Positions 26,066 to 35,413 are shown, counted from the first letter of the stretch. The stretch is DNA of 64,000 nt from Candidatus Methanoperedens sp. (GCA_012026835.1 VEPN01000004.1:1-64000); one strand, 5' to 3'. The notes: generated by a model from the letters alone, not told the origin. Made by a program: numbers and translations.

Positions 26066-26725
26066 ATGGAGGAGATCGTCTTCGGGTCAGGTATTATGCA
26101 ATTATTGATTGCACTTATACTTGTTTCGACTTTCATGATCCTTGGCTCAACGCGCCTTTATTCATGCGTGAGAGCCTTCGGGATGCAGTCATTTTTGCTT
26201 GCGTGCGTTGCAGGCATCGTAGCTTTTTCGACAGGGAAAACCGATATTTACATTGTCGCTTTCCTGACACTTGCAATAAAAGCGGCATTGATACCATATA
26301 TTTTCATATATATAATTCGCGAGATCAAGGTAAAAAGGGAAATCGATCTTTATGTGAACATATCGCCTTCCCTGATAATCGGCGGCATCCTGGTCGTCAT
26401 TTCATATTATCTTATCCGTTCCATAAACCTTATAACAGAGCTTTCAAGTTTTGCCCTTTCGGCCTCCATGTCTCTTGTTTCCATCGGTCTTTTCATAATG
26501 ATAAGCCGCAAAAAAGCCATAATGCAGATGCTTGGCATCCTGATAATGGAAAACGGGCTTTTCCTGGGCGCCATATCCCTCACATACGGCATGCCCCTGC
26601 TTGTCGAACTCGGGATATTCTTTGATGTGCTGATAGGCGTTCTTATAATGGGAATCCTGATTTTCAGAATCAACAGGACGTTTGAGACCATTGATACCGA
26701 CATGCTAAAAACATTGATAGGATGA
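26066..26725 (+). CDS. hyfE: Hyf/Ehr-type membrane subunit E
   Basis: A 219-residue protein with about seven spans. The C-terminal half resembles NuoK, including MLGILIMENGLFLGA, whose glutamate lies in the ion path. HyfE proteins combine a unique N-terminal half with this NuoK-like part. It starts 3 bases after hyfC and overlaps hyfF by 4 bases. Confidence 0.82.
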   Translation: MEEIVFGSGIMQLLIALILVSTFMILGSTRLYSCVRAFGMQSFLLACVAGIVAFSTGKTDIYIVAFLTLAIKAALIPYIFIYIIREIKVKREIDLYVNISPSLIIGGILVVISYYLIRSINLITELSSFALSASMSLVSIGLFIMISRKKAIMQMLGILIMENGLFLGAISLTYGMPLLVELGIFFDVLIGVLIMGILIFRINRTFETIDTDMLKTLIG

Positions 26726-28185
26726 CAGCCATGATAGAATATCTTCTCTTAGCCCCTGTCCTGACAGGTATGGTATGCTTCTTTTCAAAAACACGAAAAC
26801 AGGTAGAAACCGCAAGCCTGGCAGGCTCGATAGCCACACTTCTCCTGGGCCTGCTCCTTGTATGGCAGGTATATAAATATGACATTATCATCACATGGCA
26901 GAATGCCCTGTTCGCGGACGCTTTCAGCGCATTCATCGTGCTCATCGTTTCTATAGTAGGCTTCGTGGCGTCCCTGTATTCCATCGGCTACATGGGGCAC
27001 GAACTGGATCACGGCGCCATGGACTTAAAGAGATTGAGGCTGTATTATGTCCTTTTCCACGGTTTCATGTTCACAATGCTCCTTGTAGGTGTTACGAACA
27101 ACCTTGGCCTCTGGATAGCCATTGAGATGACTACCCTTGTTTCAGCGCTGCTCATGATCCTTTATTCCAAGAAATCCTCGGTCGAGGCGGCCTGGAAATA
27201 TATGATAATATGTACAGTAGGCATCACGTTTGCCCTTTTTGGCACGATACTCACGTACTATGCCGCTGTGAATATACTTGGAGAGACAGGGGATGCACTC
27301 AACTGGACATCCCTCATCGCGGTCGCCGACCGGTTCGACCCCACCATAATGAAGCTTGCATTCATATTCATCCTAATAGGTTATGGCACAAAGGCTGGCC
27401 TTGCCCCGATGCATACGTGGTTACCGGATGCCCACAGTGAAGCCCCGACACCTGTAAGCGCCCTTCTTTCAGGGGTGCTTCTTAACTGTGCGATGTACGG
27501 TATTATCCGTTTTTATACCATTGCCACAAAATCAACAGGCATTGACTTTACAAGCAACCTTCTTATCATATTCGGGCTTCTGTCGCTGGGGATAGCCGTG
27601 CCCTTCATACTCCTGCAGGAAGACTATAAACGCATGCTTGCCTACTCAAGCGTGGAGCACATGGGAATAATAGCCCTTGGTATCGGTTTCGGCGGAGTTT
27701 TCGGTGTGTTCGGTGCGATACTTCACATGTTCAACCATGCGATGACAAAATCCCTGATGTTCTTCGGCGCAGGTAATATCCTGCAAAAACATGAGACAAA
27801 AGAAATATTCAATGTAAGCGGGCTTGTAAAATCAATGCCTGTAACGGGCGCCATGTTCGTTATCGGAACACTTGCGATAACAGGGTCCCCCCCGTTTTCC
27901 ATATTCATAAGCGAATTTACCATACTTGCGGCGGGTTTCTCTCAGGGGCATTACATTGCAACCGTATTATTTCTCCTTTTTATAATTATGATATTTGCCG
28001 GCTTTTTCAATAATGTCAGCAAGATGGCATTCGGTACCCCGAAACAGGGAATAGAAAAAGGAGATGTCGGCAGGTTGATGCTTCTGGCGATGGGAATACT
28101 GATGGTGTTCGTTTTTGTTCTGGGTGTCTATATCCCCCCTCCTTTTTATGAAATGATAATGAAAGTAGTGGAGATCGTGAGATGA
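26722..28185 (+). CDS. hyfF: Hyf/Ehr-type membrane subunit F (NuoN/NuoM family)
   Basis: A 487-residue antiporter-like subunit with about 14 spans. Conserved are the AIEMTTLVSALLM glutamate span, GYGTKAGLAPMHTWLPDAHS with its lysine, and SSVEHMGIIALG. It is the second ion-translocating subunit of the operon. It starts with a 4-base overlap (ATGA) with hyfE and ends 4 bases before hyfG. Confidence 0.86.
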   Translation: MTAMIEYLLLAPVLTGMVCFFSKTRKQVETASLAGSIATLLLGLLLVWQVYKYDIIITWQNALFADAFSAFIVLIVSIVGFVASLYSIGYMGHELDHGAMDLKRLRLYYVLFHGFMFTMLLVGVTNNLGLWIAIEMTTLVSALLMILYSKKSSVEAAWKYMIICTVGITFALFGTILTYYAAVNILGETGDALNWTSLIAVADRFDPTIMKLAFIFILIGYGTKAGLAPMHTWLPDAHSEAPTPVSALLSGVLLNCAMYGIIRFYTIATKSTGIDFTSNLLIIFGLLSLGIAVPFILLQEDYKRMLAYSSVEHMGIIALGIGFGGVFGVFGAILHMFNHAMTKSLMFFGAGNILQKHETKEIFNVSGLVKSMPVTGAMFVIGTLAITGSPPFSIFISEFTILAAGFSQGHYIATVLFLLFIIMIFAGFFNNVSKMAFGTPKQGIEKGDVGRLMLLAMGILMVFVFVLGVYIPPPFYEMIMKVVEIVR

Positions 28186-28189
28186 GATA

Positions 28190-29758
28190 ATGAAAAGCGA
28201 ATATACAGACTCTATACGAAAAGAATTCGGAAGCGTGATTCTTGATGAAAATGTTTCACACAATGAGACTTATCTCACAGTAAAAAGAGAATCGGCAGTA
28301 AAGGTCTGCGACTATCTATACCATCACTTTGATGCTCCCATTGTATCGATTTTCGCAACAGATGAGAGAAGAACTGATGGCTGCTTTAAGATCCATTATG
28401 TCTTTTCGCTGGACAAGGAAGATGCTTTCATTATTATAAAAATAAATATTGATGAAAAATCCCCGGTATTTGGCTCAATTACGCACAAGATACCATCAGC
28501 TAACTGGTATGAGCGGGAAATCCAGGATATGTTCGGCCTGGTGCCAAAAGGACATCCTGACCCGAGACGCCTCATCAATTTTGAGGACTGGCCTCCGGAT
28601 TCGTATCCCCTGCGGAAGGATTTCGATATCAGGACAAAACCACCACGCGTGAAAGGTGAATATGTTTACCGCAGGGTTGAAGGCGAAGGTGTGTACGAGA
28701 TTCCCGTGGGCCCCGTGCATGCAGGCGTGATAGAGCCAGGGCATTTCAGGTTCAGCGTTGCGGGCGAGCCCATACTCAATCTTGAGATAAGGCATTCCTA
28801 TACCCATAAAGGCGTAGAAAAATTGTTTGAGAATATATCCATTGATAAAGCGGTATTTCTTGCTGAGAGGGTATCAGGCGACAATTCCGTTGCCCATGCC
28901 GTGGCATTCTGCCAGGCAATTGAGAAAATAGCAGGAGCCAAAATCCCGAAGCGTGCAAAATATACCAGGACGATATTGCTTGAACTTGAACGGCTGTACA
29001 ACCACCTTGGGGATATAGCCGGGATCGCAACCGACGTGGCATATGCTTTCGGTGCGGCGCATGCCAACAGGCTCAAGGAAGAAGTAATGCAATTGAATGA
29101 ATCAGTTACCGGAAGCAGGCTGCTTCGCGGGATGAACACGATAGGAGGAGTCAGGCGCGACATCGGCGGCAGTGAAGAAATCATTCTGGAAAAACTTTCC
29201 TCGCTCAATCTTGATTTCAGTGAATTGATGGAGCTTCTCTTTGCCTCTCCTTCGGTTGCTGACAGGATTGAAACCACAGGACGCCTGTACAATGACATTG
29301 CGAAAGGTCTTCATGTTGTCGGTCCTGCAGGACGGGCGTCAGGTATCGTCAGGGATACAAGGCGCGACCATCCATATGCAGCATACGGCGAACTTGCATT
29401 CGATGTGCCTGTACTTAAGAGCGGTGATGTGAATGCCAGGACAAGGGTTCGCTCAGATGAAGTTTATGAATCTATCAGCTTGATAGAGCAGGCATTCTCA
29501 CGGATTTCGGATGGCGATATAAAAGTAAATATCAGGGAAATACCGGACGGGTATGCCCTGGGATATGCAGAGGCCCCGCGGGGTGAAACACTTTACTGGG
29601 TCAAAACATCGAAAAACATGATAGAGCGATGCAAGGTGCGTGACCCGTCGTTCTGCAACTGGCTTGCGATAGAGTATGCAGTCCTTGATAATATAGTTCC
29701 AGACTTCCCGATAATCAACAAGTCGTTGAGCTTATCATACTCCGGCAATGATATGTAG
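28190..29758 (+). CDS. hyfG: Fused NuoC/NuoD-like large subunit, lacking NiFe cysteines (Ehr type)
   Basis: The 522-residue protein fuses a NuoC-like domain (about 1-150) to a NuoD/hydrogenase large-subunit domain (about 165-520). In true group 4 hydrogenases the first nickel motif reads RxCGxC; here it is ERVSGDNSVAH, with Ser229 and Asn232 in place of both cysteines. The second motif, DPCxxC, is DPSFCNW near residue 485, so neither cysteine is in position. No NiFe site can form. The rest of the fold is intact, which fits the energy-converting hydrogenase-related (Ehr) class. Its reaction is unknown. Confidence 0.85.
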   Translation: MKSEYTDSIRKEFGSVILDENVSHNETYLTVKRESAVKVCDYLYHHFDAPIVSIFATDERRTDGCFKIHYVFSLDKEDAFIIIKINIDEKSPVFGSITHKIPSANWYEREIQDMFGLVPKGHPDPRRLINFEDWPPDSYPLRKDFDIRTKPPRVKGEYVYRRVEGEGVYEIPVGPVHAGVIEPGHFRFSVAGEPILNLEIRHSYTHKGVEKLFENISIDKAVFLAERVSGDNSVAHAVAFCQAIEKIAGAKIPKRAKYTRTILLELERLYNHLGDIAGIATDVAYAFGAAHANRLKEEVMQLNESVTGSRLLRGMNTIGGVRRDIGGSEEIILEKLSSLNLDFSELMELLFASPSVADRIETTGRLYNDIAKGLHVVGPAGRASGIVRDTRRDHPYAAYGELAFDVPVLKSGDVNARTRVRSDEVYESISLIEQAFSRISDGDIKVNIREIPDGYALGYAEAPRGETLYWVKTSKNMIERCKVRDPSFCNWLAIEYAVLDNIVPDFPIINKSLSLSYSGNDM

Positions 29759-29766
29759 GTGGAAAA

Positions 29767-30105
29767 ATGTTTGAAATCCTTCGAAAAACCCTGAAAACCG
29801 GTACCGTAACAACGCAATATCCCGACAGGCCAGAGACCGCGCCTGAGGGATTCCGGGGAAAGCCTGAGCTTTTTCCCGATAAATGCACATATTGCGGCGA
29901 GTGCGTAAAAGCCTGCCCGCCGGGCGTTATATGGCTAAATGAAGACAACGATGGAAAGACCCTTACATTGTCCTACTGCGGATGCATATTCTGCGGCAGG
30001 TGCGAGGAAGTGTGCCCCGGCGACGCTATCAGGCTAACTCAGGAATATGAGCTTGCATCAAAAACAAAGAATGACCTTATTACTATAATCCGGAGGAAGA
30101 TATGA
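29767..30105 (+). CDS. hyfH: Ferredoxin-like subunit with two [4Fe-4S] motifs (HyfH/NuoI-like)
   Basis: The 112-residue protein has two cluster motifs: CTYCGECVKACP near residue 41 and CGCIFCGRCEEVCP near residue 73. These are typical of the NuoI/HyfH subunit that passes electrons to the small subunit. It lies 8 bases after hyfG and overlaps hyfI by 4 bases. Confidence 0.87.
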   Translation: MFEILRKTLKTGTVTTQYPDRPETAPEGFRGKPELFPDKCTYCGECVKACPPGVIWLNEDNDGKTLTLSYCGCIFCGRCEEVCPGDAIRLTQEYELASKTKNDLITIIRRKI

Positions 30106-30584
30106 CAGTGGAGGACGAACTTGAGATAATGGGGCAGCGCCTTAACGAAAAGATAAAAAATATCTTTGGCCGCTCACTGCATATACGCGAGGTGGATGCG
30201 GGTTCGTGCAACGCCTGCGAGGTCGAGGTAACAGCCTTATCCAATCCGATATACGATATCGAGCGGTTCGGCCTTCACATCGTGGCCTCCCCGCGCCATG
30301 CGGATATGCTTCTTGTTACAGGCCCTGTGACAAGGAACATGGAACTTGCGCTCCTTAAAACATATAACGCCACGCCCTGTCCAAAGCTGGTTGCAGCAAT
30401 GGGGTCATGCGCCTGCAACGGCGGGATATTCGGCGATACATATGCAAGCGGCGGGGGAGTAGACAAATTTATCCCTGTTGATGTGTATATTCCCGGATGC
30501 CCGCCAAGACCCCAGGCAGTGATATTCGGGCTTATGGTGGCTGTTGATAAGCTTGATCAGAAAATAAGAAAAAAAGAGGCTTAA
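30102..30584 (+). CDS. hyfI: NuoB/hydrogenase small-subunit-like protein (HyfI)
   Basis: The 160-residue protein keeps the proximal cluster ligands: SCNAC near residues 35-39, GSCAC near 105 and PGCPPRP near 135. Unlike its partner large subunit it has all cysteines expected, so electron transfer to the N2-type cluster is likely intact. This supports a working enzyme that uses a non-nickel substrate site. It is the last structural gene of the Ehr operon. Confidence 0.88.
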   Translation: MTVEDELEIMGQRLNEKIKNIFGRSLHIREVDAGSCNACEVEVTALSNPIYDIERFGLHIVASPRHADMLLVTGPVTRNMELALLKTYNATPCPKLVAAMGSCACNGGIFGDTYASGGGVDKFIPVDVYIPGCPPRPQAVIFGLMVAVDKLDQKIRKKEA

Positions 30585-30587
30585 GAC

Positions 30588-31022
30588 ATGACAAAGTACG
30601 AGATCCTGGTTGCCACGGACGACTCCGAATACGCGAGGAAAGCTGAGATTGCCGCGATGAAGATCACACGGTCGTATAATATCAGGATGGCGGCCATCTA
30701 TATCGCAGTTGGAAGGAAGGACTCTGAACGCGAGGAACGGGTTGCTCATGGGGAAGAGGTGCTGAACCGCGTCGTGGAGACAGGCGCAGCTATGGGTGTT
30801 GAAGTGAATAAGATACTTGTCGGGGTAAGCATGCAACGGATGCCGCAGATGGGCGCGATGGCGGATACGATTGCGCGCGCGATACTGGATGCTGCCGAGA
30901 AGTATAAAGTACATACGATAGTCCTTGGAGGCAAGGGAGAATCTGAAATTAATCCTGAACTCGGAAGCGTTGCACTGGCCGTGGTGAAGAAAGCCAAGTG
31001 TACTGTGCTGGTGGCCAGATAA
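30588..31022 (+). CDS. Universal stress protein UspA family
   Basis: A 144-residue single Usp domain starting YEILVATDDSEYA, ending with VLGGKGES...GSVALAVVKKAKCTVLVAR. The glycine-rich segment resembles the ATP-binding GxxG...GS motif of ATP-binding Usps. It follows hyfI by 3 bases on the same strand and is probably co-transcribed, suggesting a regulatory or stress role for the Ehr complex. Confidence 0.85.
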   Translation: MTKYEILVATDDSEYARKAEIAAMKITRSYNIRMAAIYIAVGRKDSEREERVAHGEEVLNRVVETGAAMGVEVNKILVGVSMQRMPQMGAMADTIARAILDAAEKYKVHTIVLGGKGESEINPELGSVALAVVKKAKCTVLVAR

Positions 31023-31443
31023 GATATTAAGCTTCATGTCCAGCTACCTGTTAGGGAAAAAGGCTAAACATAGACACTGCAAAGTCGGCCATGAACTTCG
31101 TTCACAGATAACCACGAAAAAGAGCGACAAAATAAACATTAGCAACAAACTAATACGAACTGAAACGAACTCTGATGGCATGAGTTCGTTTCAGTTCGTG
31201 CCAGTTCGTTGTTTATATAGTGCTGTTTTTCATACCAGAACGCAAAGCGTAGCGGCAATATCTTTGCGAACTTTGCGCGCTTTGCGGTGAGATTTACTCC
31301 AGAGCAAATCGCCCGTACTGTCATAGAAAAAGGAAAAAATATTACTTTCACCCCGCTCTGCGAAGGTTTAAAACATCGTAACGCCTGAAATACTATGAAA
31401 ATTGTGCACCAAACAGCAATAAAACGTGCACTGGAGAAAAAAT
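31023..31443. other. Intergenic region with a complete palindromic repeat, then radA promoter
   Basis: No gene is supported. The region holds the full repeat at 31130-31292. Open frames across it only translate the repeat. GGAG at 31433-31436 is the radA ribosome site. A TATA-like AAATAT stretch near 31338-31345 may serve radA. Confidence 0.45.
31130..31292 (-). repeat. Palindromic dispersed repeat, complete copy 3
   Basis: A perfect 18-bp inverted repeat, ACGAACTGAAACGAACTC (31155-31172) and its complement (31182-31199), encloses loop TGATGGCAT. Imperfect pairing extends the arms to about 30 bases. On the minus strand it is preceded by the CTCACCGCAAAGCGCGCAAA head and CGCTACGCTTTGCG. The same order occurs at 22700-22817. 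Confidence 0.8.
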
Positions 31444-32421
31444 ATGGCAGAAAGAAAAGGATTGGAAGATTTGCCGGGCGTCGGCCCCGCAACAGCAGAG
31501 AAGTTGAAAGAAGCAGGTTATGGTTCCATCGAGGCCATCGCCGTATCATCATCGTCAGAACTTGCCAGCATCGCGGAGATCGGTGAGTCAACTGCGCAGA
31601 AAATCATCAATGCGGCGCGCCAGGCTGCCGACGTGGGGGGTTTTGAGACAGGCGATATGGTGCTTGAGCGCAGGAAACTTGTGGGAAAGCTCAGTTTTGG
31701 CACAAAAGCATTTAACGACCTGATGGGCGGGGGGATAGAGACACAGGCAATAACCGAGTTTTACGGTGAGTTCGGCTCAGGAAAGACGCAGGTTGGCCAC
31801 CAGATGGCTGTAAACGCGCAACTGCCGGTCAGCGAAGGAGGTCTTGAAGGGTCGGTGATAATCATAGATACGGAAAACACCTTCAGGCCTGAGAGAATTA
31901 CGCAGATGGTGATGGGCCTATCGGCAAGAAAAGGAGTTGATTACGACCCTGAGGAATTCCTGAAAAACATCCATGTGGCAAAAGCATACAATTCAAATCA
32001 CCAAATACTGCTCGTAGATACTGCCAACGACCTTGCCAATAAGTTAAAAGATACGGATAAGCCTGTACGGCTCCTTATAGTTGACTCTCTCACAGCGCAT
32101 TTCAGGGCCGAGTATGTAGGCCGGGGTACCCTTGCAGACAGGCAGCAAAAGCTCAACAAGCATATGCATGAACTGATGAAATTCGGCAACCTGTTCAATG
32201 CGGCCATCCTCGTGACAAACCAGGTAATGGCAAAACCTGATGCTTTCTTCGGCGACCCCACAAAACCCATAGGCGGCCATATCGTGGGCCATACAGCGAC
32301 ATTCAGGCTGTACCTGCGGAAATCCAAAGGCGAGAAGAGGATAGCAAGACTTGTGGATTCTCCCAACCTGCCCGAGGGCGAGGCAATATTCTCTGTCACG
32401 ACTGAGGGGCTTAAGGATTAA
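31444..32421 (+). CDS. radA: DNA repair and recombination protein RadA
   Basis: RadA is the archaeal RecA/Rad51 recombinase that forms filaments on single-stranded DNA. The 325-residue protein (ATG 31444, GGAG 7 bases upstream) has an N-terminal helix-hairpin-helix domain with [17 protein letters not shown], the polymerisation motif region, Walker [10 protein letters not shown] and Walker B LLIVDSLT. The loop [19 protein letters not shown] is typical of RadA. A start 18 bases upstream would lack a ribosome site. Confidence 0.96.
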   Translation: MAERKGLEDLPGVGPATAEKLKEAGYGSIEAIAVSSSSELASIAEIGESTAQKIINAARQAADVGGFETGDMVLERRKLVGKLSFGTKAFNDLMGGGIETQAITEFYGEFGSGKTQVGHQMAVNAQLPVSEGGLEGSVIIIDTENTFRPERITQMVMGLSARKGVDYDPEEFLKNIHVAKAYNSNHQILLVDTANDLANKLKDTDKPVRLLIVDSLTAHFRAEYVGRGTLADRQQKLNKHMHELMKFGNLFNAAILVTNQVMAKPDAFFGDPTKPIGGHIVGHTATFRLYLRKSKGEKRIARLVDSPNLPEGEAIFSVTTEGLKD

Positions 32422-32460
32422 AGTTAGTGGCCGTTGATGGTTGGAGTAGCATAGCGAAAC

Positions 32461-32490
32461 CTCACCGCAAGTTCGCAAAGATTATTGCCC
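32461..32490 (+). repeat. Dispersed repeat fragment, copy 4
   Basis: CTCACCGCAAGTTCGCAAAG followed by ATTATTGCC matches the head of the repeat at 31130-31292 and part of 22700-22725. Only the head remains; no hairpin tail follows. The region to 32596 otherwise holds a likely promoter (CTTTATATTC near 32559) for the flavoprotein genes. Confidence 0.5.
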
Positions 32491-32596
32491 CGGCATTTTG
32501 AGAACTCCGCGGTGTCTATATTTACATTTTTCGCCTTTATTCCCATAACAACCAACAGCTTTATATTCAGGCGTCTCAATAGGCGGGGCGAAATTC

Positions 32597-33442
32597 ATGT
32601 CTTTTAAGATTTTAAAGAAAGAGGAACTTGTTCCCACGATATACAGGATGGATATAAGAGCACCGCGTATAGCCAGGAAAGCACAGCCCGGCCAGTTCGT
32701 GATGCTAAGAATTAATGAGAAAGGGGAAAGAGTACCGCTTACCATTGCGGATTTTGACAGGGAAAAAGGGACAATAACCATTGTTTTCCAGGCCATCGGT
32801 AAAACCACGATGCATTTATCATCCCTGGATGAGAACGATGATATCCAGGATTTTATCGGGCCTCTGGGTAATCCTGCGCATATCCCGAAAGATGAAACCG
32901 TAATACTGGTTGGGGGAGGTGTGGGAGTTGCCCCGGTTTTCCCTCAGGCACGCACTTTTGCAGAAGCAGGAAATAAAGTTATATCCATTATCGGGGCGCG
33001 AAGCGCAAACCTCCTCATATGGGAAAAGAGGATGAGAGAGGTCAGTGATGAACTGTACATAACTACGGATGACGGGACAAAAGGTCATCACGGTTTTGTT
33101 ACTGATATTGTCAAAAACATCCTTGAATCCGGGACCAAAGTAGATAGGGTTGTTGCCATAGGCCCTCCTGTAATGATGCGGGCTGTGGCAGGCGTTACAC
33201 GGCCTTTCAATGTCAAAACCATAGTGAGCCTGAATTCCATCATGGTGGACGGCACAGGTATGTGCGGGGCATGCCGCGTGCTTGTGGGAAACGAAACAAA
33301 GTTCGCCTGTGTGGACGGTCCGGAATTTGATGGTCATTTCGTGGACTTCACCCTGCTGATGAACCGCCTGGCCATGTACCAGCCTGAAGAAAAGATTGCG
33401 GTTGAAAAATATAAATGCGAAAGGCAGGGATGTCTATGCTAA
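32597..33442 (+). CDS. FAD/NAD-binding ferredoxin-NADP reductase subunit (NfnA/SudB-like)
   Basis: The 281-residue protein has an FAD domain (about 1-100, LTIADFD), a nucleotide-binding domain starting VILVGGGVGVAPVFPQA (about 103) and a C-terminal iron-sulfur site with DGTGMCGACRV and FACVDGPEF. It matches the small subunit of NADH-dependent ferredoxin:NADP oxidoreductase or sulfide dehydrogenase. With the next gene it should form a two-subunit flavoenzyme linking ferredoxin and NAD(P)H pools. The end overlaps the next start. Confidence 0.85.
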   Translation: MSFKILKKEELVPTIYRMDIRAPRIARKAQPGQFVMLRINEKGERVPLTIADFDREKGTITIVFQAIGKTTMHLSSLDENDDIQDFIGPLGNPAHIPKDETVILVGGGVGVAPVFPQARTFAEAGNKVISIIGARSANLLIWEKRMREVSDELYITTDDGTKGHHGFVTDIVKNILESGTKVDRVVAIGPPVMMRAVAGVTRPFNVKTIVSLNSIMVDGTGMCGACRVLVGNETKFACVDGPEFDGHFVDFTLLMNRLAMYQPEEKIAVEKYKCERQGCLC

Positions 33443-34809
33443 GACGCCAGCAGATGGCAGAACAGGAGCCAAAGGAGCGTATCACTAATTTTAATGAAGT
33501 TGCACTTGGCTTTACTGAAGAACAGGCTATAGAGGAGGCAAAACGATGCCTCCAGTGCAAAAAACCCAAATGTGTGGACGGCTGCCCGGTTGAAGTGAAG
33601 ATACCGGACTTCATAAAGCATGTAGCAAATGGAGATTTTGACAGCGCGATAAAGGAGATAAAATCCATAAACGCGCTCCCTGCCGTGTGCGGACGCGTAT
33701 GCCCGCAGGAGACGCAATGTGAAAAATCCTGTGTACTTGGTAAAAAAGGGGCTGCTGTTTCTATAGGCAAGCTTGAACGCTTTGTAGCTGATTATGAGCG
33801 CAGTAAAGGGATGGAAGTCCACAGCATACCCGATTTTACAGGAAGGAAAGTAGCAATCGTAGGTTCAGGACCGGCAGGTCTTACAGCAGCGGCCGACCTT
33901 GCGAGAATGCAGTATTCTGTAACCATCTTTGAAGCGCTGCATGATGCAGGAGGCGTTCTTACATACGGTATCCCGGAATTCCGCCTTCCGAAGGAGATTG
34001 TAAAAGCCGAGGTTGATTATGTAAAGAAGCTTGGCGTTACAATCCTGCTCAACTCTGTTGTTGGAAAAATTGAAACCGTGGATGAATTATTTTCCAGGTT
34101 CGATGCTGTGTTCCTTGGGACGGGTGCAGGTTTACCTGTTTTCCTGAATATTGACGGTGAAAACTTAAACGGGGTTTATTCTGCCAACGAGTTCTTAACG
34201 CGCGTGAACCTCATGAAATCCTACAGGTTCCCTGAGTATGATACCCTGATAAAGAAAGGGAAACGCGTGGTAGTGATAGGTGGAGGCAATGTGGCGATGG
34301 ACTCGGCCAGATGCGCCCTCAGGCTTGGTGCAGACCAGGTGACCATTGTTTACAGGCGCAGCGAAGAGGAAATGCCTGCCCGCGCCGAGGAAATCGAGCA
34401 TGCAAAGGAAGAAGGTATTATTTTCAGGCTTCTTACGAACCCGGTCAGGATCATAGGTGACGGGAAGAACTGGGTCACGCATATAGAATGTATCAACATG
34501 CATCTGTGCGAGCCCGATGAATCCGGCAGGTGCAGGCCCGTACCCACGCCCGGGACTGAACATAAGATAGAGGCAGATGTAGTTATAATCGCTGTCGGGA
34601 CATCTCCAAATCCGCTTGTGCCGCGAACGACAAAAGGACTTGATATCACAAAGCACGGCACGATAATTGCAGAAGAAGATGGCGCAACCACAAGAAGAGG
34701 AGTCTTTGCAGGCGGCGATGCTGTCACAGGCTCTGCCACAGTGATAAGCGCTATGGGCGCAGGGAAGAAAGCGGCGCGGGCGATAGATGAGTATCTGAAG
34801 GGGAAATGA
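33430..34809 (+). CDS. NADPH-dependent glutamate synthase-like flavoprotein (NfnB/SudA/GltA-like)
   Basis: This protein of about 459 residues has an N-terminal domain with cysteines for two [4Fe-4S] clusters (CLQCKKPKCVDGCP; CGRVCPQETQCEKSC). Two nucleotide-binding folds follow: VAIVGSGPAGLTAAADLARM for FAD and VVVIGGGNVAMDSARCALR for NADPH. The ending GDAVTGSATVISAMGAGKKAA is characteristic. The same family includes NfnB, SudA and the small subunit of glutamate synthase. Pairing with the NfnA-like gene favours an Nfn/Sud enzyme. Starts at 33415, 33430 and 33436 are all possible. Confidence 0.85.
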   Translation: MSMLRRQQMAEQEPKERITNFNEVALGFTEEQAIEEAKRCLQCKKPKCVDGCPVEVKIPDFIKHVANGDFDSAIKEIKSINALPAVCGRVCPQETQCEKSCVLGKKGAAVSIGKLERFVADYERSKGMEVHSIPDFTGRKVAIVGSGPAGLTAAADLARMQYSVTIFEALHDAGGVLTYGIPEFRLPKEIVKAEVDYVKKLGVTILLNSVVGKIETVDELFSRFDAVFLGTGAGLPVFLNIDGENLNGVYSANEFLTRVNLMKSYRFPEYDTLIKKGKRVVVIGGGNVAMDSARCALRLGADQVTIVYRRSEEEMPARAEEIEHAKEEGIIFRLLTNPVRIIGDGKNWVTHIECINMHLCEPDESGRCRPVPTPGTEHKIEADVVIIAVGTSPNPLVPRTTKGLDITKHGTIIAEEDGATTRRGVFAGGDAVTGSATVISAMGAGKKAARAIDEYLKGK

Positions 34810-34814
34810 CTTCC

Positions 34815-35195
34815 CTATTTTCTCTCAAACTGCAAGATATACAGATCCGGCCTCGGCGTTTTCCCCTCACCCCGCGCGAATTCCGGATAGCACCGGGTGC
34901 AAAGAGTGCGCCAGTTAAGCGATGCCACTATTGAACTGCCGGGTACAATCCGTGCAAATGTCACAGTAGGTTTCACTCCCAGATTTGCAGCCATCTCCTT
35001 AAGAAAAGGAAGTATCTGAGGCTCGAAAACTTCGATATCATCCACCTCAAGCCCCCTTGTATTCGCGGTTATCCCGGCGCATCCGCACGGCAGCGCGAAC
35101 ATATCAAGTTCAATTAGAAGTATCGGCCTGCCTATCAGTTTCCTTACTTTTTCCTCAAAAGCTGCCCTGTTTTTTAATAGTTCTGATGTGATCAT
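34815..35195 (-). CDS. Hypothetical archaeal protein with cysteine motifs
   Basis: A 126-residue soluble protein, unrecognised. It contains ALPCGCAGITAN near residue 36 and RTLCTRCYPEF near residue 97, a possible four-cysteine metal site. GTGAT lies 4 bases before the ATG at 35195, with ATATATTTA upstream as a possible TATA box. It converges on the NfnB-like gene with a 5-base gap. Confidence 0.6.
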   Translation of the reverse strand: MITSELLKNRAAFEEKVRKLIGRPILLIELDMFALPCGCAGITANTRGLEVDDIEVFEPQILPFLKEMAANLGVKPTVTFARIVPGSSIVASLNWRTLCTRCYPEFARGEGKTPRPDLYILQFERK

Positions 35196-35314
35196 GTTAT
35201 CACTAAATATATTTAAGCTATTATGGATATTTCTTACTTTGCCTCTTTAAATCTTCGGAGGTAAATAATATTCATGAATAGAAGCATATTAAGTAAGAAC
35301 GGGTTAATAAAACA

Positions 35315-35413
35315 ATGGTTACACCGGAAAAAGAAGTCATAGATATGCTTATGGATGAGCGGTTTGTGAAGCAGCTATACGAGAAGTTCAAGGCGTTTAA
35401 GCCGAGTGGGTAA
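35315..35413 (+). CDS. 32-residue small open frame
   Basis: ATG at 35315 opens a charged helical peptide, MVTPEKEVIDMLMDERFVK then QLYEKFKAFKPSG. Its codon use looks protein-like and an AAGAACGGG stretch lies upstream. It may be a small gene or the remnant of an antitoxin-like gene. The rest of 35196-35484 is AT-rich and holds nothing else. Confidence 0.35.
   Translation: MVTPEKEVIDMLMDERFVKQLYEKFKAFKPSG

Noticed and set aside
23070-31022. Calling the operon a functional NiFe hydrogenase
   Set aside because: The large subunit lacks all correctly placed nickel-binding cysteines, so hydrogenase activity is not supported.
31130-31292. CRISPR-like array
   Set aside because: Repeat units are dispersed and not regularly spaced, and there are no spacers or cas genes.
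31139-31591. Open frames across the palindromic repeat and radA antisense
   Set aside because: They translate only repeat sequence and the reverse of radA.
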